Part shown: one piece after another, positions 33,334-44,169 of the stretch
Layout of the letters: each line of letters starts with the position of its first letter
Position numbering within the stretch: the first letter of the stretch is position 1
Assembly (NCBI GenBank): GCA_032622095.1
Contig: CP136063.1
Location: 67,159,897-67,223,896 of the forward strand
Source: Siphonodentalium dalli
Taxonomy: Eukaryota > Mollusca > Scaphopoda > Gadilida > Siphonodentaliidae
Direction of reading: 5' to 3'
DNA length: 64,000 nt
Position numbers and translations under genes: made by a program
The notes under the pieces: model-generated
What the model saw: only the letters and a program-made list of their open reading frames with translations
Database searches by the model: none
Told to the model about the DNA's origin: nothing

Positions 33334-33990
33334 GTTCTGCGAGACGTGCCAACTTGAGCCACGACAAGGGTGACAACGGCACATTGACTACGATTGACGA
33401 GTATGTTTCTACCTTCGTCGACAAATCTTTACTAGCGTCAACACCGAAGCCAAAATACAAAATTGCTGCATCCAGCACAAACCAGATGACAAAGTCAGTG
33501 ACGAGCATGGGGATACGGATGATATCCAACATGGAAACGACCATAGAGATACAAGAAATAACACTGTGGAACCTCATCTAAACTCACAGGCTGCATCCGC
33601 CACCGATGTCAAAATTGCCACATTCCTGAACTTTTCTCATCATGATGATAATATCCACAACGGACCAACAGGAGATCCATGTGAACCTCGCACACAACGA
33701 AACGATGTATCTGATGACAAAACCTCAGCTGCAAGTGAATCTTACGGTATCGGAAATCTCCCTGAACATGAGTTTTGAAATCATGATGAGTTTCGTTGGG
33801 AAAAATTTCACTTAGTTCTACTGAAGCGAGCGTGCGCTCTTACCTAAACAAGAGAGGTGTGATTCCAACCTTCATAAAATTGTTTAAAAGCTCCATTCGA
33901 GGAACCCAATCTGCTCGCGTGATAGTACATTCCAAAGATGCCAAAATGTTCACGACTCACGGATCCACCACAATCACCCGACAACTATAA
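33334..33990 (+). pseudogene. LINE ORF1 remnant
   Basis: Three overlapping open stretches in different frames (to about 33581, 33566-33778, 33796-33990) make up a disrupted ORF1. The last holds IKLFKSSIRGTQSARVIVHS, resembling the conserved end of ORF1 proteins in CR1-like LINEs. The serine/threonine-rich N-terminal part is unalignable by eye. ORF1 would bind element RNA. At least two frameshifts make it non-functional. Confidence 0.6.
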
Positions 33991-33992
33991 TC

Positions 33993-36900
33993 ATGGATAG
34001 CTTTCGGATGGAACTAAGAGTACTTACATGGAACGCAAGTGGTGTGATAATAAACTCAGCCTACTTATCAAAACTCCTTAATGTGATGAACCTTGATATC
34101 GTAGGGATATCAGAACATTGGTTAGACACCAACGATCTATATCGCCTGGATAGTCTGTGCAGAGATTATATGTCGATTTCGAAACCTGGCAGGCAGATAA
34201 AAACTAAAACTGGCGGTTGTTTCACACGTGATGGTGTGGCTATATTCGTGCGACGCAGCCTGATGGAAAATTGTACCCATCTTCAATTAACAGATCAGAG
34301 ATTCATCGGGATCCACTTTCGTTTGAACTCCAACATGCATCTAACTGTTATTCAGGTATACCTCCCGAGATCCAGCCATAATGATTCTTATTTTAGTGAG
34401 TGCCTTGAATCGCTGGGGGGAAATCTAGTTTTTTCCCCACATGCTGCAATCAGATCGCCAACTCTCATCGATCATATCGTTATACCGAACTCACTAAAGG
34501 ATCTCGTCTTAGCTTGTGAAATATCTTGCGATAAACCGACAAACACATCCTGCCATGTTCCAGTAACTTGCTGTCTGCAGATACCAGGAGAATACGCTCC
34601 CCCAAAAAGCTGTCATGTTAAAAAGCGATACAACTGGAAGCTCTTGGACATTCAAAAATATCATTCGTTCTTGGACTCAATATGCTGTCATCCCGTGCCT
34701 GGGATTCGCTGTAAATTGGAACTATCTAATGTGTATCGTGATATTGTGAGCGCGCTGTGTGACGCTGCAGATTTGTCTATTAATGCAAAAAGCTTCAATA
34801 AGAATCTCAAACCTTTCTGGAGCAAAGAACTTGAATCCATACACAAGCAGTCGAAAAACTGTTGACATAAATGGATCATCGATGGCAAACCCCATTCAAC
34901 GTGTTCCCAGTCATACACAGAAAACAAAGCTGCGAAACGCGAGTTCCGCAGTGCTCTTCGCCTTGCTGTGCGCCATCACGATCAGAAAGTTTATGACAAC
35001 CTAGAATACTGTGCTCGGAACGACCAGCAATCGTTTTGGAAGCTGATTAATGCAGACAAAAAGAAGTGCACCGTTGCCTCCGAGATGGAATTCGACGGGC
35101 ATATTGTGCGTGACCCTAGCATTATAATATCGGGTTGGAGAGACTATTTCTCAGCTCTATATGAAGAGTCTCCCCACGAAAACCCAACGTTCGAAAGTTA
35201 TGTGACCACTTCACTGAAGGAGATCTTTGACCCTGAACATGAACATTATTCATCCAAAAACATGTGTCAACCAATCACTATAGACGAAGTCCAAGATGTT
35301 ATCAGAACATTGAAGATGAACAAATCTGGAGGCATTGACAATGTTACCAATGAACATCTAATTCATAGTACTGAATCACTTCTTACATTGTTATGTGTGC
35401 TTTACAACGGAATTATATACTTGGAGTATGTACCACCAGAAATGAAGATTGGACTGATTGTGCCTTTATACAAAGGAGAACCAAAACCACACCACAAGCC
35501 GGATAGTTACCGTGCAATAATGCTCCTGTCTGCATTATACAGGGTGTTCGAAGGTGTTATAATGAATCGAGTGCGGCGGAGTTAGCTATGTTCGAGTTTT
35601 CCCAACGAACAACAAAATGGATTCCAAGAAAATATAAGCTGCATGATGACATCATTTGTATTGCAAGAGGCTGTTTCGTATGCGTCAGATATTGGATCTC
35701 GTATCTTCGTTTGCTTTCTCGATTCCCAAAAGGCGTTCGATCGGGTGTGCATGGCATGCTGGTATGATATTGAAACTACACGAATTCGGAATTCAAGGAA
35801 AACTCCTGAGAGTCATACAAAACATGCATATGGAAGCCACCAGCAGAGTTGTGTATAATGGTGCCTTATCCGACCCCCTTACTATTTCACAAGGAACCAG
35901 GCAAGGGGCCGTCAGCTCACCATTCTTGTATCTTTTATACATCAACGAACTACTTCACAACTAAAAGACTCACAGGACGGTATGATGATTCATAACGTTT
36001 CGTGTGCTGCTCCGACAACGGTGAATGATATTGCAATTATGTCTCTAACAAAGACTGGGCTCGATAATATGTTGTCCACATGCCACAAATACAGTAGACA
36101 GTGGCGATTCAATTTCTCCAACACAAAAAGTAAAGTTGTTGTCTTCAATGAGACCATTCGCCAGCACGGACTACCTAGAACTTGGCAACTTGGGGATAAT
36201 GTCTTAACTGAAGACACAGAATGCACACATCTTGGAATTCTTCAGGGCAAATTTGGTAACACGTTTAAAACGCTCTCAAAACATTGCACATAAGATGCGT
36301 ATTGCCTACTTTGCCTTAGCTGGAAAACGCACTATCCTGAGTCATGTTCGCCCGCTGTCATGACTAAACTGTTCAAAAGCATCGTGTTACCGAAAGCTCT
36401 CTATGGATGTGAGTTACTTCCATTAGACAACATTGCTGCCATGTAGAACATCGAGAGGTCATTCCGGGTTTGCGTAAAACAAATCCAGTCATTACCGACA
36501 CGGACTCCAACCATTCTAGCTCTAGGTCTCTTGGGAATAATGTCAGCCGAACAAGAGATTCATTTTCGAAAACTGTGTTTTTTGGAAAAACTTGTACATT
36601 TGCCAATTGGCCACCAAACGCCACTTAACCCTTTGAGTGCCAGGGGCCGATATTATCGGCCCTAAACCTATACAATAAGTCTGTTAAAGAATATAATAAA
36701 ATATATTAAAATTGTAAAAAATTGTAAAAAATAAAAAAATTGTTAAGCCAATGCATTCTCTTATATATGCGAGGCGACCTATGGTCGACTCGCATATATA
36801 AGAGAATGCATTGGCACAGGGTATATGGGTTGATACAAAAATCGGACCTGGCACTCAAAGGGTTAAACTATTTCTTTTCAAATCTTACCAGGTAGTGCTA

Positions 36901-37527
36901 TTTAGTCGGCATGTGTCTGGATTTGTCAAAGATATTATCTGCATTCTGAATAAATATGATCTGTATTCGTTCCTTACTGTGTATATGGAGAACGGTATCT
37001 TTCCTTCTAAATGCCAATGGAGTAAAATTGTTCGCGAGAAAATAGAGACTGACTACTGTGCAGAATGGAGACAATCTACAGCAGATAGAGCTGAACTTTC
37101 ATTACTGCGCGATTGCCATATTCAACCTAATAGACTTTGGAACTTGTGGGAGTTGTGCAGGACCAATCGCCCATATACTGATGCACTCAAAAATCTAGGA
37201 AGATTGTTGAACAAGTCAACTTACCCAAACAATCTATTGTGTAAATATTGTTCGCACTATTATGATCACGAATTTGAACATGCACTTTCGACATGCAGAG
37301 CTGACGTTATGATCCATATGCGGGATGTCTACTGGACTAGGATCATCAACAAATATGGCATCGATCTCTCATCACTACCCATACCAGAACTGATGGCTCT
37401 AATTCTTGGTGGACCTCCGTCAGTGCCATTCGCGGGATCTGCAGAGAACATCGAATATGTAATCCTTGATTCAGCAATATTTCTGCTACATGCTTGTAAA
37501 AATATGGGGAACAACACGACAATATGA
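33993..37527 (+). pseudogene. LINE ORF2 remnant: endonuclease-reverse transcriptase
   Basis: The N-terminus shows an apurinic-type endonuclease (LTWNASG, then DIVGISEHWL, later LIDHIVIP). The middle of the domain, including the GDFN region, is missing after ECLESLGG. After a TGA at 34863 the same frame continues into reverse transcriptase: MNKSGGIDN, IVPLYKG, YRAIML, FLDSQKAFDRV (motif A, catalytic Asp kept) and QGAVSSP (motif B). The motif C position reads APTTVNDIAI where family members have YADD, so the first catalytic Asp is Asn. A TAG at 35583, a +1 shift near 35750, a return near 35975 and further stops at about 36291 and 36444 follow. The C-terminal part (36867-37527) contains a CKYC...H...C cluster. 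In an active element it would nick DNA and copy RNA into the site. Here it is dead. Confidence 0.85.
36625..36866. mobile_element. TTAA MITE inserted in LINE ORF2
   Basis: TTAA at 36625-36628 and 36863-36866 bound CCCTTTGAGTGCCAGG and CCTGGCACTCAAAGGG, which are perfect inverted ends. One hairpin module is at about 36747-36815. Removing the element with one TTAA puts ...HQTPL directly in frame with KLFLFKS, so this is a clean insertion that postdates the LINE. Confidence 0.92.
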
Positions 37528-37807
37528 CGACTCACATAGTTTGCAACTGACATCTGTCATGAAAGTGTTATAGAACCGACTGTTCTCTCTTATCAGTTTC
37601 TACTTCACCCACTTGACTATATCCATATACTATACTCTTTTACAGTCCCCTGCTACCATCATTACATTCTTACTACTACACACTATCTCTCCATCTCTCT
37701 TCATCCATACTTCTTCACGCCAACGCCCACGCCACCATCATATATGTATTTGTATAAATGTGTATGTAAATATAACTCTCCCATGCGGAGGCATTAAAGA
37801 TTATAAA

Positions 37808-37925
37808 GGTGCTAAATGACAATGTTCTGTTGTGTCCTATGTGCTAAATGACAATGTTCTGTTGTGTCCTATGTGCTAAATGACAATGTTCTGTTATGTA
37901 TGGCCTAGGTGCTAAAATGACAATA
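37808..37925 (+). repeat. 33-bp minisatellite, right part
   Basis: Three to four units of gctaaatgacaatgttctgt, the continuation of 33148-33333 beyond the retrotransposon. Confidence 0.85.
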
Positions 37926-37945
37926 GACACCAACAAACCTGCTAA

Positions 37946-38140
37946 TTAACACTTTCATGATGGGAGATGCACTGGTGCAGCATTAAAGATCATGTGCCAT
38001 AATGACTGGAGCTTCCTGAAATTTTGCAAAGTCCCTTTGCTAATGCATTCTCTTATATATGTGAGTCTCACACAGGGAGCCTTGCATATATAAGAGAATG
38101 CCCTGGTTTACAAGGTCAAGGTAAATATTTGCCATTATTG
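37946..38140. mobile_element. TTAA MITE, truncated, abutting the Penelope-like remnant
   Basis: The left end TTAACACTTTCATGATGG, then gcagcattaaagat and one hairpin module (about 38038-38101). The right end is missing, and sequence changes after gtaaatatttgcc near 38133. Confidence 0.65.
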
Positions 38141-38162
38141 AAGGTATATGACTAGAAGTCCT

Positions 38163-38743
38163 TCCTGTTCATACCGAGTGGGGTCAGTGTTCGGAGGATC
38201 CAATGGATTTCGCGGTGTTTGGTTCCCAATTCGCTATCTCAATGACCTGATGTCGTAGGTCACTTGTATCGTGGTCTGGTAGATTGAAGTGGAATGCTGC
38301 CGGCATATATCTGTTATGTGTAATATCGGCCAGGTGTTCTGATAGGCGTGTTCTAAATTTATGTTTAGTCTCCCCTACGTATTGGGAGTTGCATTTGTTG
38401 CATGTGAGTAGATAGATACATATGAGCCCCTTAGGTTTGGGTAGGCTGACGGATATAGTCCTCTTGGACTGACTCCGTAGGAAACGCACAATTCGAGGAA
38501 TTCCTGTTGGAGAGCAAGTCTGATTTTCTTTGTTGTGAGATTGCATATGGTTCTGTATGTAGAGATATTCGCATCTGTGATGCTGGCTTTGGTGTAACTG
38601 CTCGGTTCCTCTACCGTGCGGGAGCGATTTTTCGGACTGTTGGTGTTCGTTGTGACAGACAAGACAGTTGTGTCTGATACACTGTTTAATAGTGCTGTCT
38701 CCGAATCGCTGGCCATTATATTGTCTGGTACAAAAGTAGCCAT
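38163..38743 (-). pseudogene. GIY-YIG endonuclease domain of a Penelope-like element, frameshifted
   Basis: Two overlapping minus-strand frames. The upstream frame starts MATFVPDNIMASDSET (38743). The second (38546-38184) contains the GIY-YIG core: IYLLTCNKCNSQYVGET gives the two strand motifs, then RTRLSEHL supplies the conserved Arg, followed by a FHFNLPDHD segment and VIEIANWEP. A stop at 38184 is a frameshift artefact, because the next frame continues WILRTLTPLGMNRKDF up to the TAG at 38154-38156. This C-terminal tail is characteristic of Penelope-family proteins. The domain nicks DNA for target-primed insertion. With no reverse transcriptase and two frameshifts, this copy is inactive. 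A free-standing GIY-YIG gene is less likely given the leader. Confidence 0.7.
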
Positions 38744-38840
38744 TGTTTAATACTGGTGTGAAGGCAAAATAGGTTAGGTATATGAGAAAATGAATTCTCC
38801 AGGAAAAACACTAGTAAAAAACTAATCCTTTGCTATATGG

Positions 38841-38878
38841 TCAACGCGTTTCGATTATTGTAAATCCTCGTTCAGGAC
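38841..38878 (-). ncRNA. Hammerhead-ribozyme-like core in the Penelope leader
   Basis: The minus strand reads CCTGAACGAGGATT, a 5-6-nt loop, then AATCGAAACGCG. That is CUGA..GA, a GATT/AATC stem II and CGAAAC, the hammerhead core arrangement. Hammerheads are established in Penelope-like pseudo-LTRs. The CUGAUGA box has an AC in place of U, so activity is doubtful. Confidence 0.5.
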
Positions 38879-38913
38879 CAAATGTGGTTTGTGAAAAAGT
38901 ACGGATTACCTCG

Positions 38914-38923
38914 CCTTTATATA
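38914..38923 (-). promoter_or_regulatory. TATATAAAGG box of the Penelope leader
   Basis: TATATAAAGG on the minus strand lies about 35-45 nt upstream of the hammerhead-like core and about 170 nt before the first ATG. It is consistent with a core promoter. Confidence 0.45.
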
Positions 38924-39027
38924 GTCCGTGTGGGGAAAGCTTCGTTGTGATTGGCTGTTGCCATGGTTTAATATGGGTTAAGTATGGGTGAGTGTGTAGT
39001 GCTGATAATGGTTGGCAACGTAACGTC

Positions 39028-39185
39028 AAATTCACCCTCTGGGGACCTCATTCTGCTTACACCTCAGCAGAATGAGGTCCCCAGAGGGTGAATTTGGTGA
39101 TGCTAGCCCGCTATGCGGGGTAGCATCACTAAATTCACCCTATGGGGACCTCATTCTGCAACTGACAGACACGCTATTTCAAGGC
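39028..39185. repeat. Foldback family D copy
   Basis: The segment aaattcaccctctggggacc abuts the Penelope remnant. A full stem-loop (gaggtccccagagggtgaat ... attcaccctatggggacctc) and gacagacacgctatttcaag follow. Confidence 0.75.
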
Positions 39186-39398
39186 TTGCACCGCAGTTGA
39201 CGCTTCCGTGACTGATGTGGCACCCTGATTAAACGTGGTAAAGAACCCCCCCCCCCCTTGGCTATATTCCTTGATGGCCAATACATTGTAGCTATCTGCT
39301 GACTGTTGGCAAATTTCATTTCTGTGATATATATATATAAATTGCTGAAGCTGCGTTTTAACCACACAATCTGGTTGTCTTGCAGTTTATAACAGCGT

Positions 39399-39857
39399 TT
39401 AAAGGTACTACCGGTAATCCGATCAGACAGTCCCCATACCATCAAGATACAACAACAACATTTCTTCAAAATACGCTTTAGTTATCAATCGATTTATTGA
39501 AACAAAATAATGCTAATGTGGGTCAACTGTGCTATCAAATTTCCCAAAACGTCTTATTTATCAACATTTTGCTCAACGAAATATTGCCGTGTTTTCGCTA
39601 AAGTATCACGAAATTTGACCATATTGCCACTTGATTTTACAGTTATCCATCTTCATTCACAATTTTGTCTGAGGCCCTCCGTTTGACCACGTGTTTCTGG
39701 GCCACATATTATTACACATCTCAAGAAATAAAAAAATCAATATCTGATCACTCTGAGCTTTGATGGGTGGGTTCTTCGACTCGAATGAAATATTTTTTTC
39801 CTCGAAGCCAAAGAAATTAGTAATTTAGGAGCGTCTGATCGGATTGAGTACCTTTAA
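39399..39857. mobile_element. TTAA MITE with AGGTAC termini, copy 2
   Basis: TTAA at 39399-39402 and 39854-39857. The right end gattgagtacct matches the 10.1-kb copy. The left end has diverged to AGGTACTACCGG. It shares ttgatgggtgggttcttcga and tcgaatgaaatatttttt. Confidence 0.75.
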
Positions 39858-40445
39858 AGTCTAACCAAATCCTGTTTAACGGGTGGTCAACCTTGTTTGA
39901 TGAGTCATTTACTTAGGACAGTAGAGTATCTCAAGTATTAACAAATTTGTCTCGCAAACTGTTTCAGCATATGGAGAATAAGGGAATATTGCTGTATTTT
40001 GCTTGTGTGTATATGAGCGATCACCGGAAAGGACCATTATGACTGATATACATCCAAATGGAGAGTAGCAAAACTTTTCGTTGATTACTATTGAAATGAA
40101 TATTCGATTATTTGATGCACAGAACAGCTTGCCACTCTCCCATCTCTGTCCCTGCGAAACTGATCAATCTCAAAGTGGGTCCCTGAAAAAAATAAAACGC
40201 AGAATTCATTACTAATTCCAATCAAATTCGCTATTGAAATCCGTTCTTGATGTCATCATGAGCCGAGCAATGAAGGTGACGAGAATGACACTCGCTGATT
40301 GCATGCTGTTATTGACTGATTTCTTAATAGAAATTCACTGGAATGGTGAGCAGCTAGCTGTCCTTAACATGATTATTAAGAGCAGCAGGGACGACATGAC
40401 AGGGATGGGGGATCTCACTTAATTCTTTACCCTCCCCTCCAAGCA
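39858..40445. other. No gene recognised
   Basis: Unique-looking DNA. The 62-aa frame at 40234-40422 lacks conserved features. Confidence 0.35.
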
Positions 40446-40822
40446 AGCCTGAGTTTAGTGTTCCTGTTATTTGCAGAATGAGGTCCCCAGAGGGTGAATT
40501 TAGTGATGCTATCCCGCATAACGGGCTAGCATCAATAAATTCACCCTCTGGCGACCTCATTCTGCTTAGGCCTCATCTTCTCTGGAAAGTTTCTTTCTTA
40601 TCAAATTTCTATAGAAACTTCTTCACAAAGATTCTATTTTTTTTTAGTTTATAGTTTCTCTATATATCCCCAAATTGGCAGATGACACATTGCATAATCG
40701 AGGTTCCCAATCGGTGTACATCACAATATTCTCCATTTGGGAACTTCAATCTGAGTCTATGTCTCCCATATTCACCCTCTGGGGACCTTATTCTGCAAAT
40801 GACAGGCACAAAACTCAGACTT
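40446..40822. repeat. Foldback family D copy (composite)
   Basis: aagcctgagtttagtgttcc, first stem, ttaggcctcatcttctctgg, spacer, then a lone caccctctggggacc and caaatgacaggcacaaaact. It is a good reference for the uninterrupted spacer ctggaaagtttctttcttat-caaatttct used below. Confidence 0.8.
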
Positions 40823-40929
40823 GGACCCAACACACTTGCAGTGGGTGAATGTGCAAAAAATATAAAAGTCATTATCACTGAGAAGAACATAGAGAAATAG
40901 ATATTATAAACCTTTGTTCTTATATTCAT

Positions 40930-43005
40930 TATTAGCTCAACTTTACTTTTCAAAGTTTGAGCTGTTGCCATGGCTTGGTATCCGTCGTCCGTGTGTGTGT
41001 GTGTGCGTCTGTCAACAATTTCCTTTACCATGGGCTACAGGTCGTATCTTTGGTCAGATCATGATGAAATTTGTCATAGCTCTTGACATTGTAGATGGGA
41101 ACGAGTCATTCGGTGAAAAAACATGGCCGTCAGTGGCCATCTTGGATTTCAAAATTCAATCCATTAGCACGGGCTACAGGCCGTATTGTTTGGCTGATCA
41201 CCATGAAATTTGTCATGGATGTTAATATTGACATGTAGATGGGAACGAGTCATTTTGGGATCATTCGGCCAAAAAACATGGCCGCCATCTTGGATTTTAC
41301 TCTTTGCATGACTAAATCCTTTGGCACGCCCCCGGCTACAGATCGTACCTTTGGCCAGATCTTCATGACATTTGTCACGGATGTTAACAATAACATGTAG
41401 ATGGGAACGAGTGATTTTGGGTCATTTGGCACAAAAACATGGCCGCCAGCAGCCATCTTGGATTTTACTCTTTGCATGACTAAATCATTTGGCACAGGCT
41501 ACAGGTCGTACCTTTGGTCGGATCATTATGAAATTTATCTACGGATGTTAATATTGACATGTAGATGGGAACGAGTCATTTTGGGGCATTCAGCCATAAA
41601 ACATGGCCGCTAGCAGCCATCTTGGATTTTACTCTTTGTGTGACTAAATTCTTTGACACAGGCTGCAGTTTGTACCTTTGATCAGATCATCATGAAATTT
41701 GTCATGGGGTTAACATTGATACGTAGATGGGAACGAGTTATTTTGGGGTAATTCGGCCATAAAACATGGCCACTGGCAGCCATCTTGGATTTTACTCTTT
41801 GCATGACTAAATCCATTGGCATGGGCTACAAGTCATAGCTTTGGTCAGATCGTTATAAAATTTGTAAAGGCTGTTGACATTTACATGTAGATGGGAACGA
41901 GTAGTTTTAGCGTCATTCGGTAAAAAAAATGGCTGCCAGTGGCCATCTTGGATTTCAAAATTCAATCCATTAGCACGGGCTACAGACCGGAGTTTTCGTC
42001 TGATCATCAAGAAATTTGTCGTCGATATTAATATTGACATGTAGATGGGAATGTTTCATTTTGGAGTAATTCGGTCATAAAACATGGCTGCTGGCAGCCA
42101 TCTTGGATTTTATTCTTTGCATGACTAAATCCTGTGGCACATGCAGGCTACAGGTCATACCTTTGGTTGGAGGATCATGAAATTTGTCATGGCTGTTAAC
42201 ATTGACATGTAGATGGGAACGGGTCATTTTAGGGTCATACGGCTGTAAAACATGTCTGCTGGCAGCCATTTTGGATTTTACTCTTTGGCACACTCTACAG
42301 GAATCAGGGAGCTAAATGTGTTCTAGAGCCGGGGAGCGAGTACACCGTGGAATACTAAAGGTGAAGGTAACTGAAGAATGACCTTCACCTGATACATGCG
42401 ACACGTTATTAAAGGATGACATCGCATTTATTTGATTTGTACATAATATCTAAATAATTTAAACTGGTGAATGAATGGGGGAATGGATTTTTGTGAGCGG
42501 GAAATTTATTTAACTAGCTGCTGTAGTTCTGGGTTTTTCCAGATCAAATTTGGCTGTGAGATAGCCCTGTCATAGATGTGGGGATTTATTTTAAAAAGCA
42601 AACACATTACCTATGATTTTTCTTGCATTTTCGAGATCAACTGGTGTCAATCTAGCTGGTTAAACATCACTGGTATGGCCTGCAGGCTTCAATTCAGTGA
42701 ATTTGGCCGAAACGTTAACACTGTCACCTATGGGAAACCATTTAGTTCAGTGATTCCTATAGTCATTAATCTTGATGTTGATCTACTAGATGGCAGCTAT
42801 CAAATGTTTTTGAATTTCATTGGAAAACATAGTCGCCAGCATGCAACCATCTTGGATTTTACTTTATAGATATCTCTTCATGTTGATAATCTAGTATTAC
42901 TTAGACATTTCAACTTTCCGCATTCCTAATTGCTCCATTGACTGTAACACATTAAATTATTCCCTTTCCAAGTTGAGCTACATCAGTGTCATTGACACTT
43001 TCATT
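40930..43005. repeat. Tandem repeat family F, second array (8-9 units)
   Basis: Bracketed by agctcaactttacttttcaa and ttccaagttgagctacatca, as in the 20-kb array. Units of about 145-167 bp share gacatgtagatgggaacgag and agccatcttggattttactc. The stretch from about 42300 to 42830 is unrelated to the unit and looks like a later insertion or an array-internal unique segment. Confidence 0.8.
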
Positions 43006-43006
43006 G

Positions 43007-43254
43007 ATAGCTCTCCAATAATGACATTTAACATGTAGAAACCATTGTCATGTAAACAAAACTGTTACAGTAATTTATTTACAAACATCGCTAATTATGT
43101 AGTAAGTTCAAATATATTAGTATGAATATAATTTTCAGAATATTTTTCAATTTTGATTAAAATTTTGACTTATCGGTTATCGGTAATTCCACTGTAACAG
43201 TTATGTTTACATAACAATGGTTTTGACATGTAAACTCTCATTATTGGAGAGTTA
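43007..43254. mobile_element. Foldback MITE with CTCTCCAATAATGA termini
   Basis: The left arm ctctccaataatgacattta...aactgttacag (43011-43072) pairs with the right arm ctgtaacagttatgtttaca...tcattattggagag (about 43189-43250). The AT-rich loop is about 110 bp. No second copy was noticed. Confidence 0.75.
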
Positions 43255-43275
43255 TGTAACTATGGAAATAAGAAA

Positions 43276-43900
43276 TACAGTAATGCCCTAAACAATCGCC
43301 TCCTTAACCACAGCAGAATTATGGGTAATTTTTCAGAATTTAAACGGATATATGGCTTGTTGCCATTCATCAGAAACCTCTCACTGATACTGTAGCAACA
43401 AAGGGAAGCCATGGTCTAGTGAATGAACCCTTTCAGTGCCAAGTTCGATTTTTGTATCAACCCATATACCCTGTGCCAATGCATTCTCTTATATAGGTCG
43501 CCTCGCATATATAAGAGAATGCATTGGCCTAACAATTTTTCATCATTTGTTATTATTTTTTAGAATTTTTTAGAATTTTAATATTTTTTTCTTATATTCT
43601 TTAACAGACTTATTTTGTAGGTTTAGTGCCAGGGAATCTTACGTTTTTCATGGGCATCAAATTTATTACTATGATTACTTGGTGATAGTTTTGAGTTATA
43701 ACATGCCCATAAGGTTTTATCCAGTTTGTTTTTAAATTCGCCATAGCACGCTTAAGCTTAACCCAAAAAAATCAACCCAAAACAAAAAAAAACAAAAAAT
43801 TTTAGGGCCGATTTTACAGACCATAAATTAGGGCCGTTGAGATCGGCCCCTGGCACTGAAAGGGTTAAGCTGAGTCGATTATTTAGGGCATTATTTTACT
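43276..43900. mobile_element. TA MITE family B split by a TTAA MITE
   Basis: The left half starts TA-CAGTAATGCCCTAAAC. The right remnant gagtcgattatttagggcat (about 43872-43891) lies beyond the TTAA element at 43424-43868. Confidence 0.7.
43424..43868. mobile_element. TTAA MITE (TGAA/TTAA), nested in family B
   Basis: The left flank is mutated to TGAA and the right is TTAA. Ends are CCCTTTCAGTGCCAAG and CTGGCACTGAAAGGG. The hairpin module (about 43474-43527) has lost its central loop. Confidence 0.8.
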
Positions 43901-44169
43901 TGTTGATGATAGTTGTTTCACAGACTTTTATGTTATTTCACATGAATCCACTTCAAAGGACTATTGTAGTCCCTTTAAAAACCATTCAAGTTTTATCCAG
44001 ACAACTTTTATGATGGACATATGGATGGAAAGATGGCTAGATAGATGGACTGCCTGATTTCTGTAGTCCCCAGGTTTTGTTTCAGGGAACAATAAACAGA
44101 TAAAAAAATTCTGATCCTTCTTCATTCCAACTGCATGGGAAGAATATGCAATTATAATATTTGTACTCA
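43901..44169. other. No gene recognised
   Basis: Contains a short atggatgg-type tract (about 44012-44050). No supported gene. Confidence 0.35.

Larger units (their letters stand above)
33334..37807 (+). mobile_element. Degenerate non-LTR (LINE) retrotransposon inserted in a minisatellite
   Basis: A 4.5-kb element with ORF1 remnants, ORF2 (apurinic-type endonuclease plus reverse transcriptase plus C-terminal Cys/His region) and a short 3' UTR ending cattaaagattataaag. Both flanks are the same minisatellite (gctaaa-tgacaatgttct), so the insertion site is clear, although a target duplication cannot be told from repeat units. A TTAA MITE interrupts ORF2. A CR1/L2/Daphne-like clade is suggested by domain order only. 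Confidence 0.85.
38141..39019 (-). mobile_element. Penelope-like element remnant
   Basis: Minus-strand order: a leader with TATATAAAGG, a hammerhead-like core, then a disrupted ORF ending in a GIY-YIG domain and gacttctag. Leader ribozyme plus C-terminal GIY-YIG is the known layout of Penelope-like retroelements. The reverse transcriptase is missing, so this is an internally deleted copy. Confidence 0.65.

Noticed and set aside
38184-38546. Stand-alone GIY-YIG repair-type nuclease gene
   Set aside because: The leader with TATA and hammerhead-like core, the characteristic C-terminal tail and the frameshifts fit a Penelope-like remnant better.
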